Assembly: GCA_022432975.1 (NCBI GenBank)
Contig: CM039504.1
Span: 3,445,459 to 3,509,458, forward strand
Length of the DNA: 64,000 nucleotides
DNA from: Begonia masoniana
Taxonomy: Eukaryota; Streptophyta; Magnoliopsida; Cucurbitales; Begoniaceae
Direction of reading: 5' to 3'
Translations under genes and position numbers: made by a program
Part shown: positions 1 to 11,905 of the stretch, piece by piece
How positions within the stretch are numbered: the first letter of the stretch is position 1
How the letters are laid out: each line of letters opens with the position of its first letter
The notes under the pieces: generated by a model
Databases searched by the model: none
Seen by the model: the letters and a program-made list of their open reading frames with translations, nothing else
Told to the model about the DNA's origin: nothing

Positions 1-2696
1 GCAAGCAATCCTTCCAAGTTTGGATTTTACTGATCTAAATATTTGTGTTGATTGTATTAAAGGCAAATAAACAAGAAACACAAGTAAGAAAGCAGCCACA
101 AGAAGCAAACAGCTCCTTGAAATCGTACACACCGATATATGTGGTCCATTTGATGTTCCATCTTTTGGTGGAGAAAGGTATTTTATCATCTTTATTGATG
201 ATTTTTCACGTTATGGATATATCTATCTACTGAATGAAAAATATCAGTCAATAAATGCTCTTGAAGTGTTTATTACTGAGGTTGAAAGACAATTAGATAG
301 AAAAGTGAAAATTATGAGATCTGATAGAGGTGGTGAATATTATGGCAGTTATGATGAAAATGGACAACATCCAGGTCCATTTGCTAAATTCCTAGAAAGT
401 CGTGGTATTTGTGCGCAATACACAATGCCAGGAACACCAGAACAGAATGGTGTTGCAGAAAGGCGAAATCGTACATTAATGGATATGGTTAGGAGTATGT
501 TAAGTAATTCTTCTTTACCCTTGTCATTGTGGATGTATGCTTTAAGGACTGCTGTATACTTATTAAACAGGGTTCCTAGTAAAGCAGTTTCAAATACTCC
601 ATTTGAACTGTGGACAGGAAGGAAACCTAGTTTAAGGCATCTGCATGTTTGGGGTTGCCCAGCAGAAGTAAGAATTTATAATCCACATGAAAGAAAACTG
701 GATGCAAGAACAACTAGTGGTTTCTTCATTGGTTATCTAGAAAAATCAAAAGGGTATAGATTTTACTGTCCTAGCCATAGTACAAGAATAGTTGAAACTG
801 GGAATACTAGGTTCATTGAAAGTAGTGACATCAGTGGGAGTTTGGAACCACGTAAAGTGAAAATTAAAGAAGTTAGGGTGCAAGTTCCAATACCTATAAC
901 TTCTGCTCAAGTTGTTGTTCCAACTGTTGATGATCGTATCCATGACGTACACGAACAACAAATTAATGATCAAACTCCACATAATGAGGTTGTCACAAAT
1001 GAACCTATAAGAGATGAACCACTTGAAATACCATTAAGACGATCTGGAAGAGAAAGAAGATCTGTTATTTCGAATGATTATGTGGTTTATCTTCAAGAGT
1101 CCGAATGTGAGTTAGGACTTGATGATGATCCAGTTTCGTTTTCACAGGCCATGGAAAGTGAAAATTCTGATAAATGGTTAGATGCCATGAAAGATGAGTT
1201 AAAATCAATGAAACAGAATGAAGTCTGGGAATTAGTCGAATTGCCGGAAGGTTGTAAAAGAGTTGGGTGTAAATGGGTTTTGAAGACCAAGCGCGACTCT
1301 AATGGCAATATCGAACGAAATAAAGCCAGACTTGTTGCCAAAGGTTTTACTCAGAAAAGATGGTATTGATTACAAAAAAACCTTTTCTCCTGTTTCGAAA
1401 AAGGATTCTTTCAGAATTATTATGGCAATGGTAGCTCATTATGATTTAGAGCTTCATCAAATGGATGTGAAAACCGCTTTTTTAAATGGGAATTTAGATG
1501 AAGAAGTTTATATGGATCAACCTGAAGGTTTTGTCATTAAAGGACAAGAACACATGGTGTGTAAACTAAAGAAATCAATATACGGACTTAAACAAGCTTC
1601 CCGACAATGGTATCTTAAGTTTAACGATATCATCACCTCCTTTGGATTTAAGGAAAATATCGTTGATCGGTGTATATATCTAAAGGTCAATGGGAGTAAG
1701 TTTATATTTCTGATTCTGTATGTTGATGATATCTTGCTAGCTACTAATGATCTTGGTTTAATGTATGAAACCAATAAATATCTCGATATAAACTTTGAAA
1801 TGAAAAATATGGGAGAGGCATCCTTTGTGATTGGAATTGAAATATTTCGGAATAGATCACAATGATTGTTGGGATTGTCTCAGAAAACATATATTAATAA
1901 AGTTCTAGAGAGATTCAGAATGGAAAAATGTTCAGCAAGTGTTGTTCCAATTCATAAAGGAGATAAATTTAATCTCAATCAATGTCCAGAGAATGAATTG
2001 GAACGTACACAAATGAAAGACATTCCTTATGCATCAATTGTGGGTAGTTTGATGTATGCACAGACTTGTACCAGACCCGACATTAGTTTTGCTGTCGGAA
2101 TGCTGGGACGGTATCAAAGTAATTCAGGCATAGAGCATTGGAAAGCTGCAAAGAAAGTATTGAGGTATTTATAAGGAACGAAAGATCACATGCTCACTTA
2201 CAGACGATCTGATCATCTTGAAGTGATTGGATATTCAGATTCAGATTATGCAGGATGTGTGGATACCAGAAAATCTACGTTTGGCTATTTGTTTCTTTTA
2301 GCCGATGGTGCAATCTCATGGAAGAGTGCGAAGCAGACTGTCACTGCTACGTCTACTATGGAGGCTGAGTTTGTAGCATGCTTTGAGGCTACTATTCAGG
2401 GTTTATGGCTGCGGAATTTTATTTCAGGACTTGGAATTGTTGACAGTATTGCCAAGCCTCTGAAAATTTATTGTGATAATTCTGCAGCAGTCTTCTTTTC
2501 TAAAAACGACAAGTATTCCAAAGGTGCTAAACATATAGAATTGAAATACTTGGCCGTTAAAGAAGAAGTTCAGAAACAGAGGGTGTCGATTGAACACATA
2601 AGCACCAACCTTATGATTGCTGATCCGTTGACTAAAGGATTGCCACCGAAGACATTTACAGAACATGTCGAACGTATGGGCATTTCTGGAAGTTAA
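1..2696 (+). mobile_element. Ty1/copia retrotransposon internal region, degenerate, 5' end outside window
   Basis: Remnant of a copia-type polyprotein: integrase core from the window start to about 1000, reverse transcriptase about 1150-2170, RNase H about 2190-2690. The integrase shows the acidic residues in HTD, RSDRGGEY and PEQNGVAE; the reverse transcriptase shows YVDD; the RNase H region shows SDSDYAG and STMEAE. The reading frame is broken four times: an in-frame TAA at 68-70, a frameshift near 1350 where the integrase-side frame passes to the RT frame, an in-frame TGA at 1863-1865, and an in-frame TAA at 2172-2174. Gag, protease and the left LTR would lie upstream of the window. The domain order (integrase before RT) is diagnostic of copia rather than gypsy. 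The element cannot encode an active polyprotein. The conserved residues between the breaks suggest moderate rather than great age. Confidence 0.95.
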
Positions 2697-3059
2697 CTTT
2701 ATGTTTATGTCTGTGTTCTTTATGTCATTAGCACTCTTGAGCTCCTTATTGATAGTTCTGATATACACTTATGTATCCTGTTTGTTTATGTTGAATGCAT
2801 GCATAATGACATTATAAACTGATGAAGTCATAAACAGGATTTTTCTTTGAGAAAGACACTAATGTGGACTATTATGGTATTCCTTTTAGTGATGATGTTG
2901 AGTATAAAATTAGTATGTGATACATAGAAGGAACTGTGTCGTTATAATTGACATATGACCGCTATGATCCATATTAGTCATATATTCTATAATGATGTTA
3001 TATTTGCTCAATATTATGATGGATTTTATAGATTATGACCATTGAGCCAAGTGGGAGAA

Positions 3060-3409
3060 TGTTGGGTATTTATGAGATCGTTGACCGACTGCACATTCAC
3101 TTATTATTCTGCCCATTCACTTATTATTATGCACAAAGTCTTCTATGAAGACTCCAAAATTTATGATACCCACGTGATGTGGCTCAATTTGTCAAAATCT
3201 TATTGGTGCACAATTGATAATTGTTAAGTTGATGGAACTTGATATTAATGAAATAAAAAGAAAAAGGAAGAGGCTCCTCTCTCTGCCCGACTACCATTAC
3301 GAAGTTTTCTCCATCAAAATTTCAATGAAGAGAAAAAGGGTTAAGGGAGAAAAAAGCATCCTTGTATTTTGCTTGCATGGATTCAGGTAATTTTCTTTCT
3401 TTGTTAACA
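3060..3409 (+). repeat. Probable right LTR of the copia element
   Basis: A purine-rich tract (about 3049-3059, ending AGTGGGAGAA) precedes TGTTGGGTA at 3060, as expected for a polypurine tract followed by an LTR start. The segment ends TTGTTAACA at 3409, giving the TGTT...AACA inverted ends usual for copia LTRs, and a length of about 350 bp. The start is well supported. The end is inferred from terminal symmetry only, because the left LTR is outside the window and cannot be compared. Confidence 0.55.
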
Positions 3410-3961
3410 TAAAGTATGTGAAAATCAATTGCTTCAACATCCTGCAGTTTCTCTATAATGAATGAAAGTGGAAATATAAACTATCATGTTTATAGTTTTT
3501 CTAGCTATTATCATAGCTATCATCGTTTTTCTGTGAAGAAATTGAGAAACTAGTATGATATAGCTAACATCGTTTGTCTGTGAAAGAAATTGAAAAACTA
3601 GTATGATATAAATAAAGCAAACATAGTATACATCTTCTTCTCCTTCTATACAATGTGTAGTTACTTTGGTTGCTTTGGAAGTTCCCTATAGTTGGCGTTT
3701 AAATTTTAGTTGGTTTTTGTTTGGGAGGGGAGTAGTTGCTCAACCAAGTGCAATTTCCTACATTGGATTGATAAAACTCGCTCATTTGTTCTATTGCATA
3801 AATTTACCTTGAATGAGAAATTACTAAATCAAACGTCTTGTATTGATGCATTCTAATTATGTGTTCAACCATTTTCTTGCATTGTGCACTTTCCGTTGCT
3901 CTTCTGCAAGTTATGTATCTGTTTATTTTTTTCATTTGTCGTGAAATAATCGGTGATAGTA

Positions 3962-4300
3962 AAGGGCGTACATGATGTTAAGAATGAATGGTGATGGAGG
4001 AGATTATGGAAGTTGGGAAGCTGGTAGTTATGTGGATGAGGACGACGAGGAGGATTTTGACGATACCCATGATCTCACCGACGACGACAACGAGGAAGTG
4101 TCTGATGGAATTAGTATTGACGATGAAGAAGATGCTTTTGATGTTCATGCTCGAGAAGATGGAGAGGATAATAATCCTGGCATTGAATTCGACCCAAATG
4201 ATTTTCCAAGTGATGAAGCTTATGCTAGAGCGCTCCAAGATGCAGAGGATAGGGAAATGGCTGCTACATTGTTGGCTCTTGCTGGACTTAATGATAGTAA
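3962..4300 (+). pseudogene. Orphan exon of a BIG BROTHER-related RING E3 ligase
   Basis: The open frame from 3972 reads an acidic stretch beginning MMLRMNGDGGDYGSWEAGSY, then a D/E-rich region, then DEAYARALQDAEDREMAA and LLALAGLND. In the BIG BROTHER-related (BBR) E3 ubiquitin ligases this segment lies in the middle of the protein, upstream of the RING finger. A plausible splice acceptor (TAAAG|GGCG) sits just before it. After the LAGLND motif the similarity stops: the frame continues with unrelated residues to a TAG at 4365-4367, and no RING motif (CxxC...CxH) is visible before the sugar transporter. Upstream exons are not seen either; the copia LTR ends 0.55 kb away. I read it as a gene fragment, perhaps the remains of a gene disrupted by the retrotransposon. 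It could be expressed as part of a chimeric transcript, but nothing here shows that. Confidence 0.65.
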
Positions 4301-4751
4301 TTCCTCTTCACTCTTATCAATTTTCTGTTGGGGGAGCTTTGAAATTATGCAAAGGCCATATTTCTAGTAACTGATCATGATTGCAGGGGAACACAAATTT
4401 TACACTAAATATTATTACACTGCGTGGAAAAAGTAATATATTATTTTAATTAATTGTAAAAGATGATATTCCTAATATTTATCAATTGAAACATACCCTA
4501 AAGATGCAGTGATTAAATAAAGGTTTGTCAGCTGTCATTTGACTAATTCGGCCGATAAGTCGGATGCAAGAATTCCGGCTTCTCTGATACGCGACGGGGC
4601 CTAGACGAACCTGTTGCCCAATTTTATCCATGCTTGGATTACCCCAAACGGAGATTTTACAGATCATAAGATCAACACATCCTAAATATAACCATCCTAA
4701 TTGTATACCTTGTCTCCTTAAAATATCATCCGCTTCTGGAGGAGTCGATCC

Positions 4752-4760
4752 TATAAAAGG
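4752..4760 (+). promoter_or_regulatory. TATA box of the sugar transporter gene
   Basis: TATAAAAGG lies 175-183 bases upstream of the transporter ATG, in CTATAAAAGGAGAC. It matches the plant TATA consensus and the spacing suits a leader of about 150 bases. No ATG was noticed between it and the start codon. Confidence 0.6.
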
Positions 4761-4934
4761 AGACGTCGGAGGGACTTGAAGAACACGAGAAGAAAGAGCC
4801 GAAGAAGCCCTTTTCTGAGAGGGTTTGTGAGGAAATTTCAACCCAGCTTTGAACATCAATCAAGCCCTGGAGGAACATCACCTCTTCAACTCCAAAGCTC
4901 TAAAACAGTACATTACTTTTAAGTTTGTGAAGAA

Positions 4935-6757
4935 ATGGCCGTGGGTGGTGGAGTTGTTACCAACAGTGGCAGAAGCCACCTCTACGAAGGAGGCGTCACT
5001 GCCTTTGTGGTTGTCACTTGCGTCATTGCTGCAACCGGTGGCCTCCTCTTTGGTTATGACCTTGGAATTTCAGGTTTGCAGGAGTGATTGATTGAAGATT
5101 ATCTTTCTGTTTATTCCATCAACAAACCTGGGTGTTTAATGGGGTTGGTCTGGTTTTGCAGGAGGCGTGACTTCAATGCCTTCATTTTTGAAGAAGTTCT
5201 TTCCGTCTGTTTATCGGAAGATGCAAGATGATTCCGGCCATGACAATGCCTACTGTAAGTTCGACAGCCATTTGCTGACGTTGTTCACTTCTTCTCTCTA
5301 CCTGGCTGCGCTGGTGGCTTCCTTCTTTGCATCGGCTATTACGAGGAACTTCGGCCGGAAGCTCTCCATGTTTATCGGTGGTTTGTCTTTCCTCATCGGC
5401 TCTGTTCTTAACGGTGTCGCTAATGGCATTGCTCTTCTTATCATTGGCCGTTTATTGCTTGGTATTGGCGTTGGTTTTGCTAATCAGGTACCCAACAAAT
5501 CTTTGTCTTTGTTAAACATTGACAATTTAAAGCCGGCAAGATGAAAATTTTGAAATGGGTTTTGTCTTTCATTTCAGTCTGTTCCAGTTTATCTCTCTGA
5601 AATGGCACCTGCAAAGATCAGAGGAGCACTAAACATGGGATTCCAAATGGCAATCACCATTGGCATTCTAGTAGCCAACCTTGTCAATGTCTACACAGCG
5701 AAGATCCACGGTGGTTGGGGATGGAGAGTTTCTCTAGCACTTGCCGCCGTCCCAGCGGTGCTGATGACCGTCGGAGCTGTCTTCTTACCAGACACCCCCA
5801 ACTCCATCCTGGAGAGAGGAAACGCTGACAAAGCGAGGAAAATGTTGCAGAAAATTCGCGGTACAGACAACGTAAACGAAGAGTTTCAAGACCTTCTTGA
5901 CGCCAGTGAAGCTGCGAAGAAAGTGGAATATCCATGGAAGAATATTCTGCAGCCGAGATACAGACCTCAACTTGTGATGTGCACTCTCATTCCCTTCTTC
6001 CAACAGCTTACCGGAATTAATGTAATCATGTTTTACGCTCCCGTTATCTTCTTGACTTTGGGTTTCGGTGACAATGCCTCCCTCATCTCCGCCGTCATTA
6101 GTGGTGGTGTTAACGTTCTCGCCACTTTGGTCTCCATCTTCACCGTCGATAAGTTCGGCCGGAGAATTTTGTTCCTCGAAGGTGGCGTGCAAATGTTCAT
6201 TTCCCAGGTACTCATATGACTAACTGGAAAATTAAACAAATCGAATGCTATGAAATTTGATTATGATAAGTCGTCGTTAATTGACTAATCTCTTCTACGT
6301 GTAGGTTGCAGTCGGAGTTATGATAGCTCTGAAATTCGGAGAGAACGGAGAAGGAACATTGTCGAAATTCGACGCCAACTTCATCCTATTCTTAGTATGT
6401 GTCTACGTTGCAGCGTTTGCATGGTCATGGGGTCCGTTGGGATGGCTGGTTCCAAGTGAAATTTGCCCTCTTGAAATCCGATCGGCCGGCCAAGCCATTA
6501 ACGTCTCTGTCAACATGTTCTTCACCTTCGTCATAGCTCAAGTCTTCCTCTCGATGATGTGCCACATGAAATTCGGCTTGTTCTTCTTCTTTGCTGGTTT
6601 CGTTGTCATCATGACCTTCTTCATCCACTTCTTCCTACCGGAAACCAAGAATCTCCCTATTGAAGAAATGAACAAAGTTTGGAAAGCTCACTGGTTCTGG
6701 GGCAAGTACATTCCCGATGAAGCTGTCATTGGTGCAAAGCATGAGAATCCCGAGTAA
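4935..6757 (+). CDS. Sugar transport protein, H+/hexose symporter (STP family)
   Basis: Four coding exons: 4935-5073, 5162-5487, 5578-6207 and 6305-6757, all with GT-AG introns, giving 515 aa. This is a major facilitator protein of the plasma membrane that imports hexoses with protons. Visible family signatures are [14 protein letters not shown] in TM1, FGRK in loop 2-3, GVGFANQ, LPDTPNS, QQLTGIN with FYAPV in TM7, [20 protein letters not shown] and the C-terminal [11 protein letters not shown]. Cys78 (in AYCKFD) and Cys451 (in SMMCHMK) match the lid-domain cysteines that form a disulfide in Arabidopsis STP10. The residue before PLEIRS is Cys where most family members have Phe. The start has no in-frame rival and sits about 180 bases after the TATA box. 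It is closest in feel to the STP9/10/11 and HEX6 group; the exact orthologue cannot be set without a tree. Confidence 0.95.
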
Positions 6758-8183
6758 GCTGCGTTTGATCGGTTTGATTAGAACTCGACGGCGGAGAGTG
6801 GCGGCGTTTCTTCGGCTTCTTTTCTTTTTGTCGTTGATTGATCAATGTGATTTTCAACTTCTTATATGCAATTTTATCAAATCTTGTACTACTAATTTAT
6901 CACAGTCTCTTTCATCTTTGCCATATAAGCCCGTCATTAATTATTGATTAATGTTACGTTTAATTTCTATAATTTATTATACTAGTTGTATTTTAATTAC
7001 ATTAATAATTATTTGACACATATTTAAAAAAAATAAATTTAATATTATTTTTAATTATTTCATCAACGTAAATATTTGGGTTACCATTAATTATTTAATC
7101 GACGCTCTATTTTATCACTTAGAAGACGAGACCATGATGAATTTATGCACCGTATGTTTTCATGGTTGGATTTAAACTTCTGAGAAAATCAAATTTAGAG
7201 TTTGACCTAAAATAATTGAACATTCTGTATTAGATTTCGATATTTCTTTTTAAAAAGAATTATGAGCTATCTGACCAAGATAACTCGAACCACCAAAACC
7301 CACTCAAGATCATCAATATATAGCAAAAACCGAGCCAAATTGAACTTAGACCGATAACTTGAACCCAAAAAACGAACCCAACCCAGAACTAAAGCCAAGG
7401 TTCAGTTTCTGTGTGATTCCGAAGTTTGCTTAGAACAAAACCGAGCCAGCTCGGTCCTGCCTCAATCTGTTGGTAATATTTTTGCACGTTTTTGTGAGTA
7501 AATAAACAAATAAAACTATAACAAATCAAATATAAATAAGTAAATACCATAGTTGATTAGACGTCATGGACGAGTGTTCCATCAACCAGTTAGACATAAA
7601 AGTCGATCAAATCTATAGATTACACACTTTTCAATGCAGTGGTTACTACAAAACAAACCACAAATTAACTTTTTAATCATATTATTAAACCAGATCATCC
7701 ATGCCAAAATTAAACGCGTCCTTATCCATGCTTTTAAGCATCGGCTCTGGTCATGCATCAATTATGAACTAAGACCTAAATATGCTTCCCATCACAAGAA
7801 TATCCAATTCTACTTTCAATAACTTTTCATCAAGGTTACTCGTTCGCTGGGCTTAGGGACCCACCCAATTATCTACCGTCAAAACAATCTCTTTGCATAA
7901 ATATTTTTAATTTGACTGTTTAAATGTCGTGTCATTTCTGCGTTAGTGGCATGATAAGAACATCGAGTGAATATATGAGTATCGCATTAAATACCATATT
8001 ATGTTTGCTATTGTTAAAGATCATATCACAATATTATAAGTAATTAAAATTAAAAATGAAGTACAGTAAAAAAGAGACTAAAAGTGGAATTGATAGTTAG
8101 TTGCATGAAATTTCAAAGACAAATTATACGTGTGATGGGAAAGTAGTTAGTGGGGTCCAAATTTAGACACAATATTAAGGATT

Positions 8184-8217
<34 letters not shown>

Positions 8218-8500
8218 GGCAGAAGCGTCGGCACTGGCAAGTGAATACTTAGCTGAACCTGGCTGGCTGGCTGGCTAGATCTCGGCCCTACATCTCTGAA
8301 CTGCTCTGACACCGGTCCTGGGTCCCACGTTTTTGGATTTTTATATTTTTAAATTAATCACTGTTTTACGAGGGTTTGACGTCACGTCAGGTCAGGTGGG
8401 GCTTAAGCGTTAATGTAATTTAATTTTGTGGCCTAAATTTGAAATTTGGAAAATAAAAATTAACGAGGGAGGTGATTATAATTTATAATTAATAAATAAA
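6758..8500. other. Intergenic region between transporter and TCP genes
   Basis: AT-rich DNA without a convincing gene. Part of it (about 7260-7450) is rich in GAACC/GAACCCAAAAAACGAACC strings, like the GGTTCGGTT-type repeats seen elsewhere in the window, and is probably decayed transposon sequence. A (GA)n tract and a CTGG tandem (TGGCTGGCTGGCTGGCTAG, about 8258-8277) lie close to the TCP gene. Confidence 0.6.
8191..8218. repeat. (GA)n microsatellite
   Basis: Fourteen GA units about 510 bases upstream of the TCP7-like start codon. GA tracts are common in plant promoters and 5' leaders; whether this one is transcribed is unknown. Confidence 0.9.
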
Positions 8501-8551
8501 ATTAAGGAGGGTGGAAAAAGAAGAAAGAGAGTGAGCTGGTGGGGATAATAA

Positions 8552-8614
8552 ATGGGGCCCGCCACCCATGTGCCATCTTCCTGTCTCCACCAGCTCCTGC
8601 CTCTCAATCATTAG
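8552..8614 (+). promoter_or_regulatory. Possible upstream ORF in the TCP gene leader
   Basis: An ATG at 8552 opens a 20-codon frame ending TAG at 8612-8614, 116 bases before the TCP start. It would be translated first if transcription begins upstream, for example from the AT-rich stretch around 8475-8505. No transcript evidence is available here. Confidence 0.3.
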
Positions 8615-8730
8615 AGACCTCTGCTTCCCTCTCTACTCCCCTAAACCCTTTCCCCTCGGCCGATCCACGCGATTTTTGGATATCGGAGGAATTCAAACTG
8701 CGATTCGCACCATTCTGTGCTTAAATTCCT

Positions 8731-9516
8731 ATGTCTAATTCGGAAGGGGGTAATAACGGCATCGTCAACGGCGCTTTAATTGACCCTCAGAGGCAACAGA
8801 CGCCGGCGAATGGGGCGCTTGTTGTCAAAAAGCCCCCCTCTAAAGACCGCCACAGTAAGGTCGACGGCCGAGGTCGCCGTATTCGGATGCCGATCATTTG
8901 CGCCGCCCGTGTGTTTCAGCTCACTAGAGAGCTTGGACACAAGTCCGATGGTCAGACCATCGAGTGGCTTCTAAGGCAAGCTGAGCCTTCGATCATAGCT
9001 GCGACGGGAACTGGTACTACTCCTGCCAGCTTCTCTTCAGTTTCCGTATCCGTCAGAGGCGGCGGCGTCGGTTCGAGTTCGCTCTCTACCTCTTCCACTA
9101 CGTCCTCTCTATCTCTTTCTCGGCCCCAGGCCTTCTCCGGACCCACCCCCTTTATTCTCGGTAAACGTGTAAGAACCGACGACGACGGAGGAGCTGGAGC
9201 TAAGGACGAAGTCGTATCCGTCGGTCCCACAATGGGCTCCATAGTAGGTCCCTCCGCCGCCGGTGGATACTGGGCCATTCCGGCCAGGCCTGACTTTGGG
9301 CAGATTTGGAGCTTTGCTACGGGGACGGCAGCGCCGGAATTGATTCACCCTTCAGCGGTGAGTCAGCAGGGTTCTCTATTTGTTCAGCAGCAACAGGCGA
9401 TTGGAGAGGCTTCGGCGGCACGGGTGGGGAATTACCTTCCGGGACATTTGAATTTACTGGCTTCGTTATCAGGTGGAACCGGCAATTCAGGTCGGAGAGA
9501 AGATGACCAACGTTAA
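8731..9516 (+). CDS. TCP7-like class I TCP transcription factor
   Basis: Single exon, 261 aa. The TCP basic helix-loop-helix domain spans about residues 38-92: basic region [17 protein letters not shown], helix [16 protein letters not shown], loop and helix [20 protein letters not shown]. The short basic region marks class I (PCF type), which binds GGNCCCAC-like sites and usually promotes cell proliferation or modulates growth. Cys57 in IICAAR is the conserved class I cysteine reported to make DNA binding redox-sensitive. Downstream motifs [25 protein letters not shown] and [19 protein letters not shown] are those of TCP7/TCP21-type proteins, hence the call. A Ser/Thr-rich linker (about 100-140) and a glutamine run (about 218-222) lie between. 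The TCP domain is followed by low-complexity sequence, as is usual. The first Met is chosen because it begins the conserved-length N-terminus. Confidence 0.95.
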   Translation: MSNSEGGNNGIVNGALIDPQRQQTPANGALVVKKPPSKDRHSKVDGRGRRIRMPIICAARVFQLTRELGHKSDGQTIEWLLRQAEPSIIAATGTGTTPASFSSVSVSVRGGGVGSSSLSTSSTTSSLSLSRPQAFSGPTPFILGKRVRTDDDGGAGAKDEVVSVGPTMGSIVGPSAAGGYWAIPARPDFGQIWSFATGTAAPELIHPSAVSQQGSLFVQQQQAIGEASAARVGNYLPGHLNLLASLSGGTGNSGRREDDQR

Positions 9517-11335
9517 TTTCCCGGGGTGTTCGTACATATATTTATATCTATATTATGCGTGTGAATCTCTGTTTGCTTTTGTGTGTGAAGCTGAAAGCCC
9601 ACTTTAGTGAACTGTTAGAGTTAGGGTTTTAGTCTCTGTTTGGAAGAAGAATTAGGGTTTGTGCAAAATTTGGATTCCAACGATGAATGAATGGATTCCC
9701 CTCAGGATGTCTTACCTTCTAGAGATCAGTTAGAGTTATTTAAAAAAAAAAAAAAAGCGTAGAATATTGGGTCGGAGAAGAAACAAGGATTTATGATGTG
9801 CAATCGCCGCTGATTTGAAAATGGGAATTGGGTGCTTCTGAGTAATTGTTCTCGGAAATGGGTTCAATTAATCAACGGCTGCAAATTTGATGAGGTTACG
9901 CAAAAATCAAAGTGATTGGGTTATCCGTCATCAGTTTTGAAGACTGTGCTTCTGTTGTATTGGGTATTGGACGTTCACTCTTTGAGAATCTAGCATCAAA
10001 GTTTGCAGGAAAAGCACTAAACCGAGTGCTGTTCAAATCAAAGCCTGTAATTTGCGATGGGTAATGGGCGTGTTCCTGCTTTCTCTTCCTGTTCATCACC
10101 ATCTCTGCAGTAAATCGAGCTCCGAGAGATGGCAAAAATGGCGTGCTGACATCCCTAAATGCCGGTAACGCCTCTGTTTTTTAGAAAAGAAAAGAAAAAA
10201 AAAAACAATATTTATATTTTATGTGTTCATTCATTCTCTGGCATTTCTTAGATTTCGTCAGCGTGAGAAATAATGTTGTTTTCCTTGTATGTAAGTGAAT
10301 TGCTTTTTGGGGTGCTTTCATGTGAATAAAAATCCCATCTGTTCGTTGCTCTGTCTCAAATCCTCGAAAGATCTCTCCTGCATATCCTGTTCCATTATCC
10401 TCACCCATTTGCTTAGGTTTGCGAGCATCGTCCCGGGCAAGAAAAGAGGTCGGCAGAGGACGTAGATCAAGAGTATCCATGGAAGAACAGATCTTATGGA
10501 GGACGAAGATACAGGGCAATAGTATTATTAGATGCAAATTGAGGAACAGGGGAAATAATGGAAGGGACCCGCGAATTAATTGACAAGGTGGAAAAGTTGG
10601 GAAGATTTTGATGATATGATTGGGGACCAAAAAGAAAGACCCAACACTCAGGCTTTTGATTACGTTTGGATAACTGATTGGTTTGACCCCCGACGTCCTT
10701 TCCTCATTTGCCCCACCCTTCCGTGTAATCTGAGACTCGAAACTGACTCTCGAGACTTTCTTAGGTCATGGGTCTGGGCCACTCTCCATGGGCCACTCGA
10801 ATGATCTCAAGTCCTTCTGTGGGCTCTACTTTCTCATTCCTCGCCTTTCTTTTCTTCCCTTTATGCCCCTTCGCAATCACCATTTGATGGAGTATTCTTT
10901 GATCAAATTAATGGATGATTAACAAATGGATCAAGGGATAATTAGAGGAGAGATTAAGGAATCATACTTCTCGACAGTTGATTTCTAGGCTGCCTCTTGC
11001 CATGTATTCATTCATAAACAAGTAGCCCGTGTTCTTCCTCGCACCAATATCCTACCATCTTTACCAGGTAGTTTTTTTACAAAATTATTCGGTTTTTTAA
11101 AATTAAACCGGACCAATAATTTATTTCAACAAATCCAAACCTTAATGCGGAAAAAATACCTCCATGCGTCATGTTCCGTTAGATTTATTGGTAAATACGA
11201 ATGAAATGACCGTTTAAAAATTAAATTGAATTTAGAAAAATTACCGCTTTAGACTTCAAAGTATATAGTTTTTTCAATTCAATTCTTAAAGTATCAAATT
11301 TGATGATCCAAACCTTAAAGTATTAATAACCTAAC

Positions 11336-11575
11336 AAAACGAACATTGACGGACGTCCTATGACCGTCCGCTCTCGAATGTTATCGTTGAATGGACGGAC
11401 TCTTAAAAATAGAGTTTGTTCGTTTTAGAGAACGGACGCATTTTGGGAGGGTGATAATCGTCCTTTCTTAAAATTAGAACGAGAGCAGACGGTCACCACT
11501 CTCCAAACGTGCGTCCTTTCTTTAAAATCTGGTGAGAGCGGACGGTCATCACTCTCCAAGAGTGCATCCTATCTC
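11336..11575. repeat. Clustered inverted and direct repeats with GGACGGTC core
   Basis: ATGACCGTCCGCTCTC at about 11360-11375 is an exact reverse complement of GAGAGCGGACGGTCAT near 11531-11546. A second near copy of the latter, GAGAGCAGACGGTCACCACT, lies about 54 bases earlier. The two forward copies continue together through ACTCTCCAA and a GTGC(G/A)TCC block, so they form a ~54 bp imperfect tandem repeat. AAAACGAAC near 11336 is mirrored by GTTCGTTTT near 11418. Confidence 0.7.
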
Positions 11576-11599
11576 CGCACACCACCATTAACCTCATTT

Positions 11600-11905
11600 T
11601 ATAAATTAATTTTACAAAAAATATCAACCAACATTGGATTTAATCGAAAATTTTATCACATATTCATTATATTATGGGAAAATAATCTAAAAATTTTCGT
11701 GATTTTATAACATTTGTATGATTTACTATAATTGTTTTACGTATATTTCAAAAAATAATTTACTAAAATTACAATAATTCGTACAAGTGTTAGAAAATCA
11801 CGAAACTTTTCAGATTATCTTCTTATGATGTTGTAAACCTCTTATAAAAATTATTTTAAATAAATCCAATATTGTTTACTATTTTTTAAATTTTTTTTAA
11901 GAATT
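11600..11905. mobile_element. MITE-like imperfect hairpin
   Basis: The left half (about 11620-11745) and the reverse complement of the right half (about 11755-11882) align over most of their length with mismatches. Matching blocks include ATTGGATTTA with its reverse complement TAAATCCAAT, AATAATCT with AGATTATCT, and TTTCGTGATTTT with AAAATCACGAAA. The centre is near 11750. No transposase frame is present. A long AT-rich inverted repeat without coding capacity fits a foldback or MITE element; superfamily and target-site duplication were not determined. Confidence 0.65.

Noticed and set aside
4482..4859. Minus-strand 125-codon frame before the transporter
   Set aside because: It overlaps the transporter promoter and leader antisense and shows no family features.
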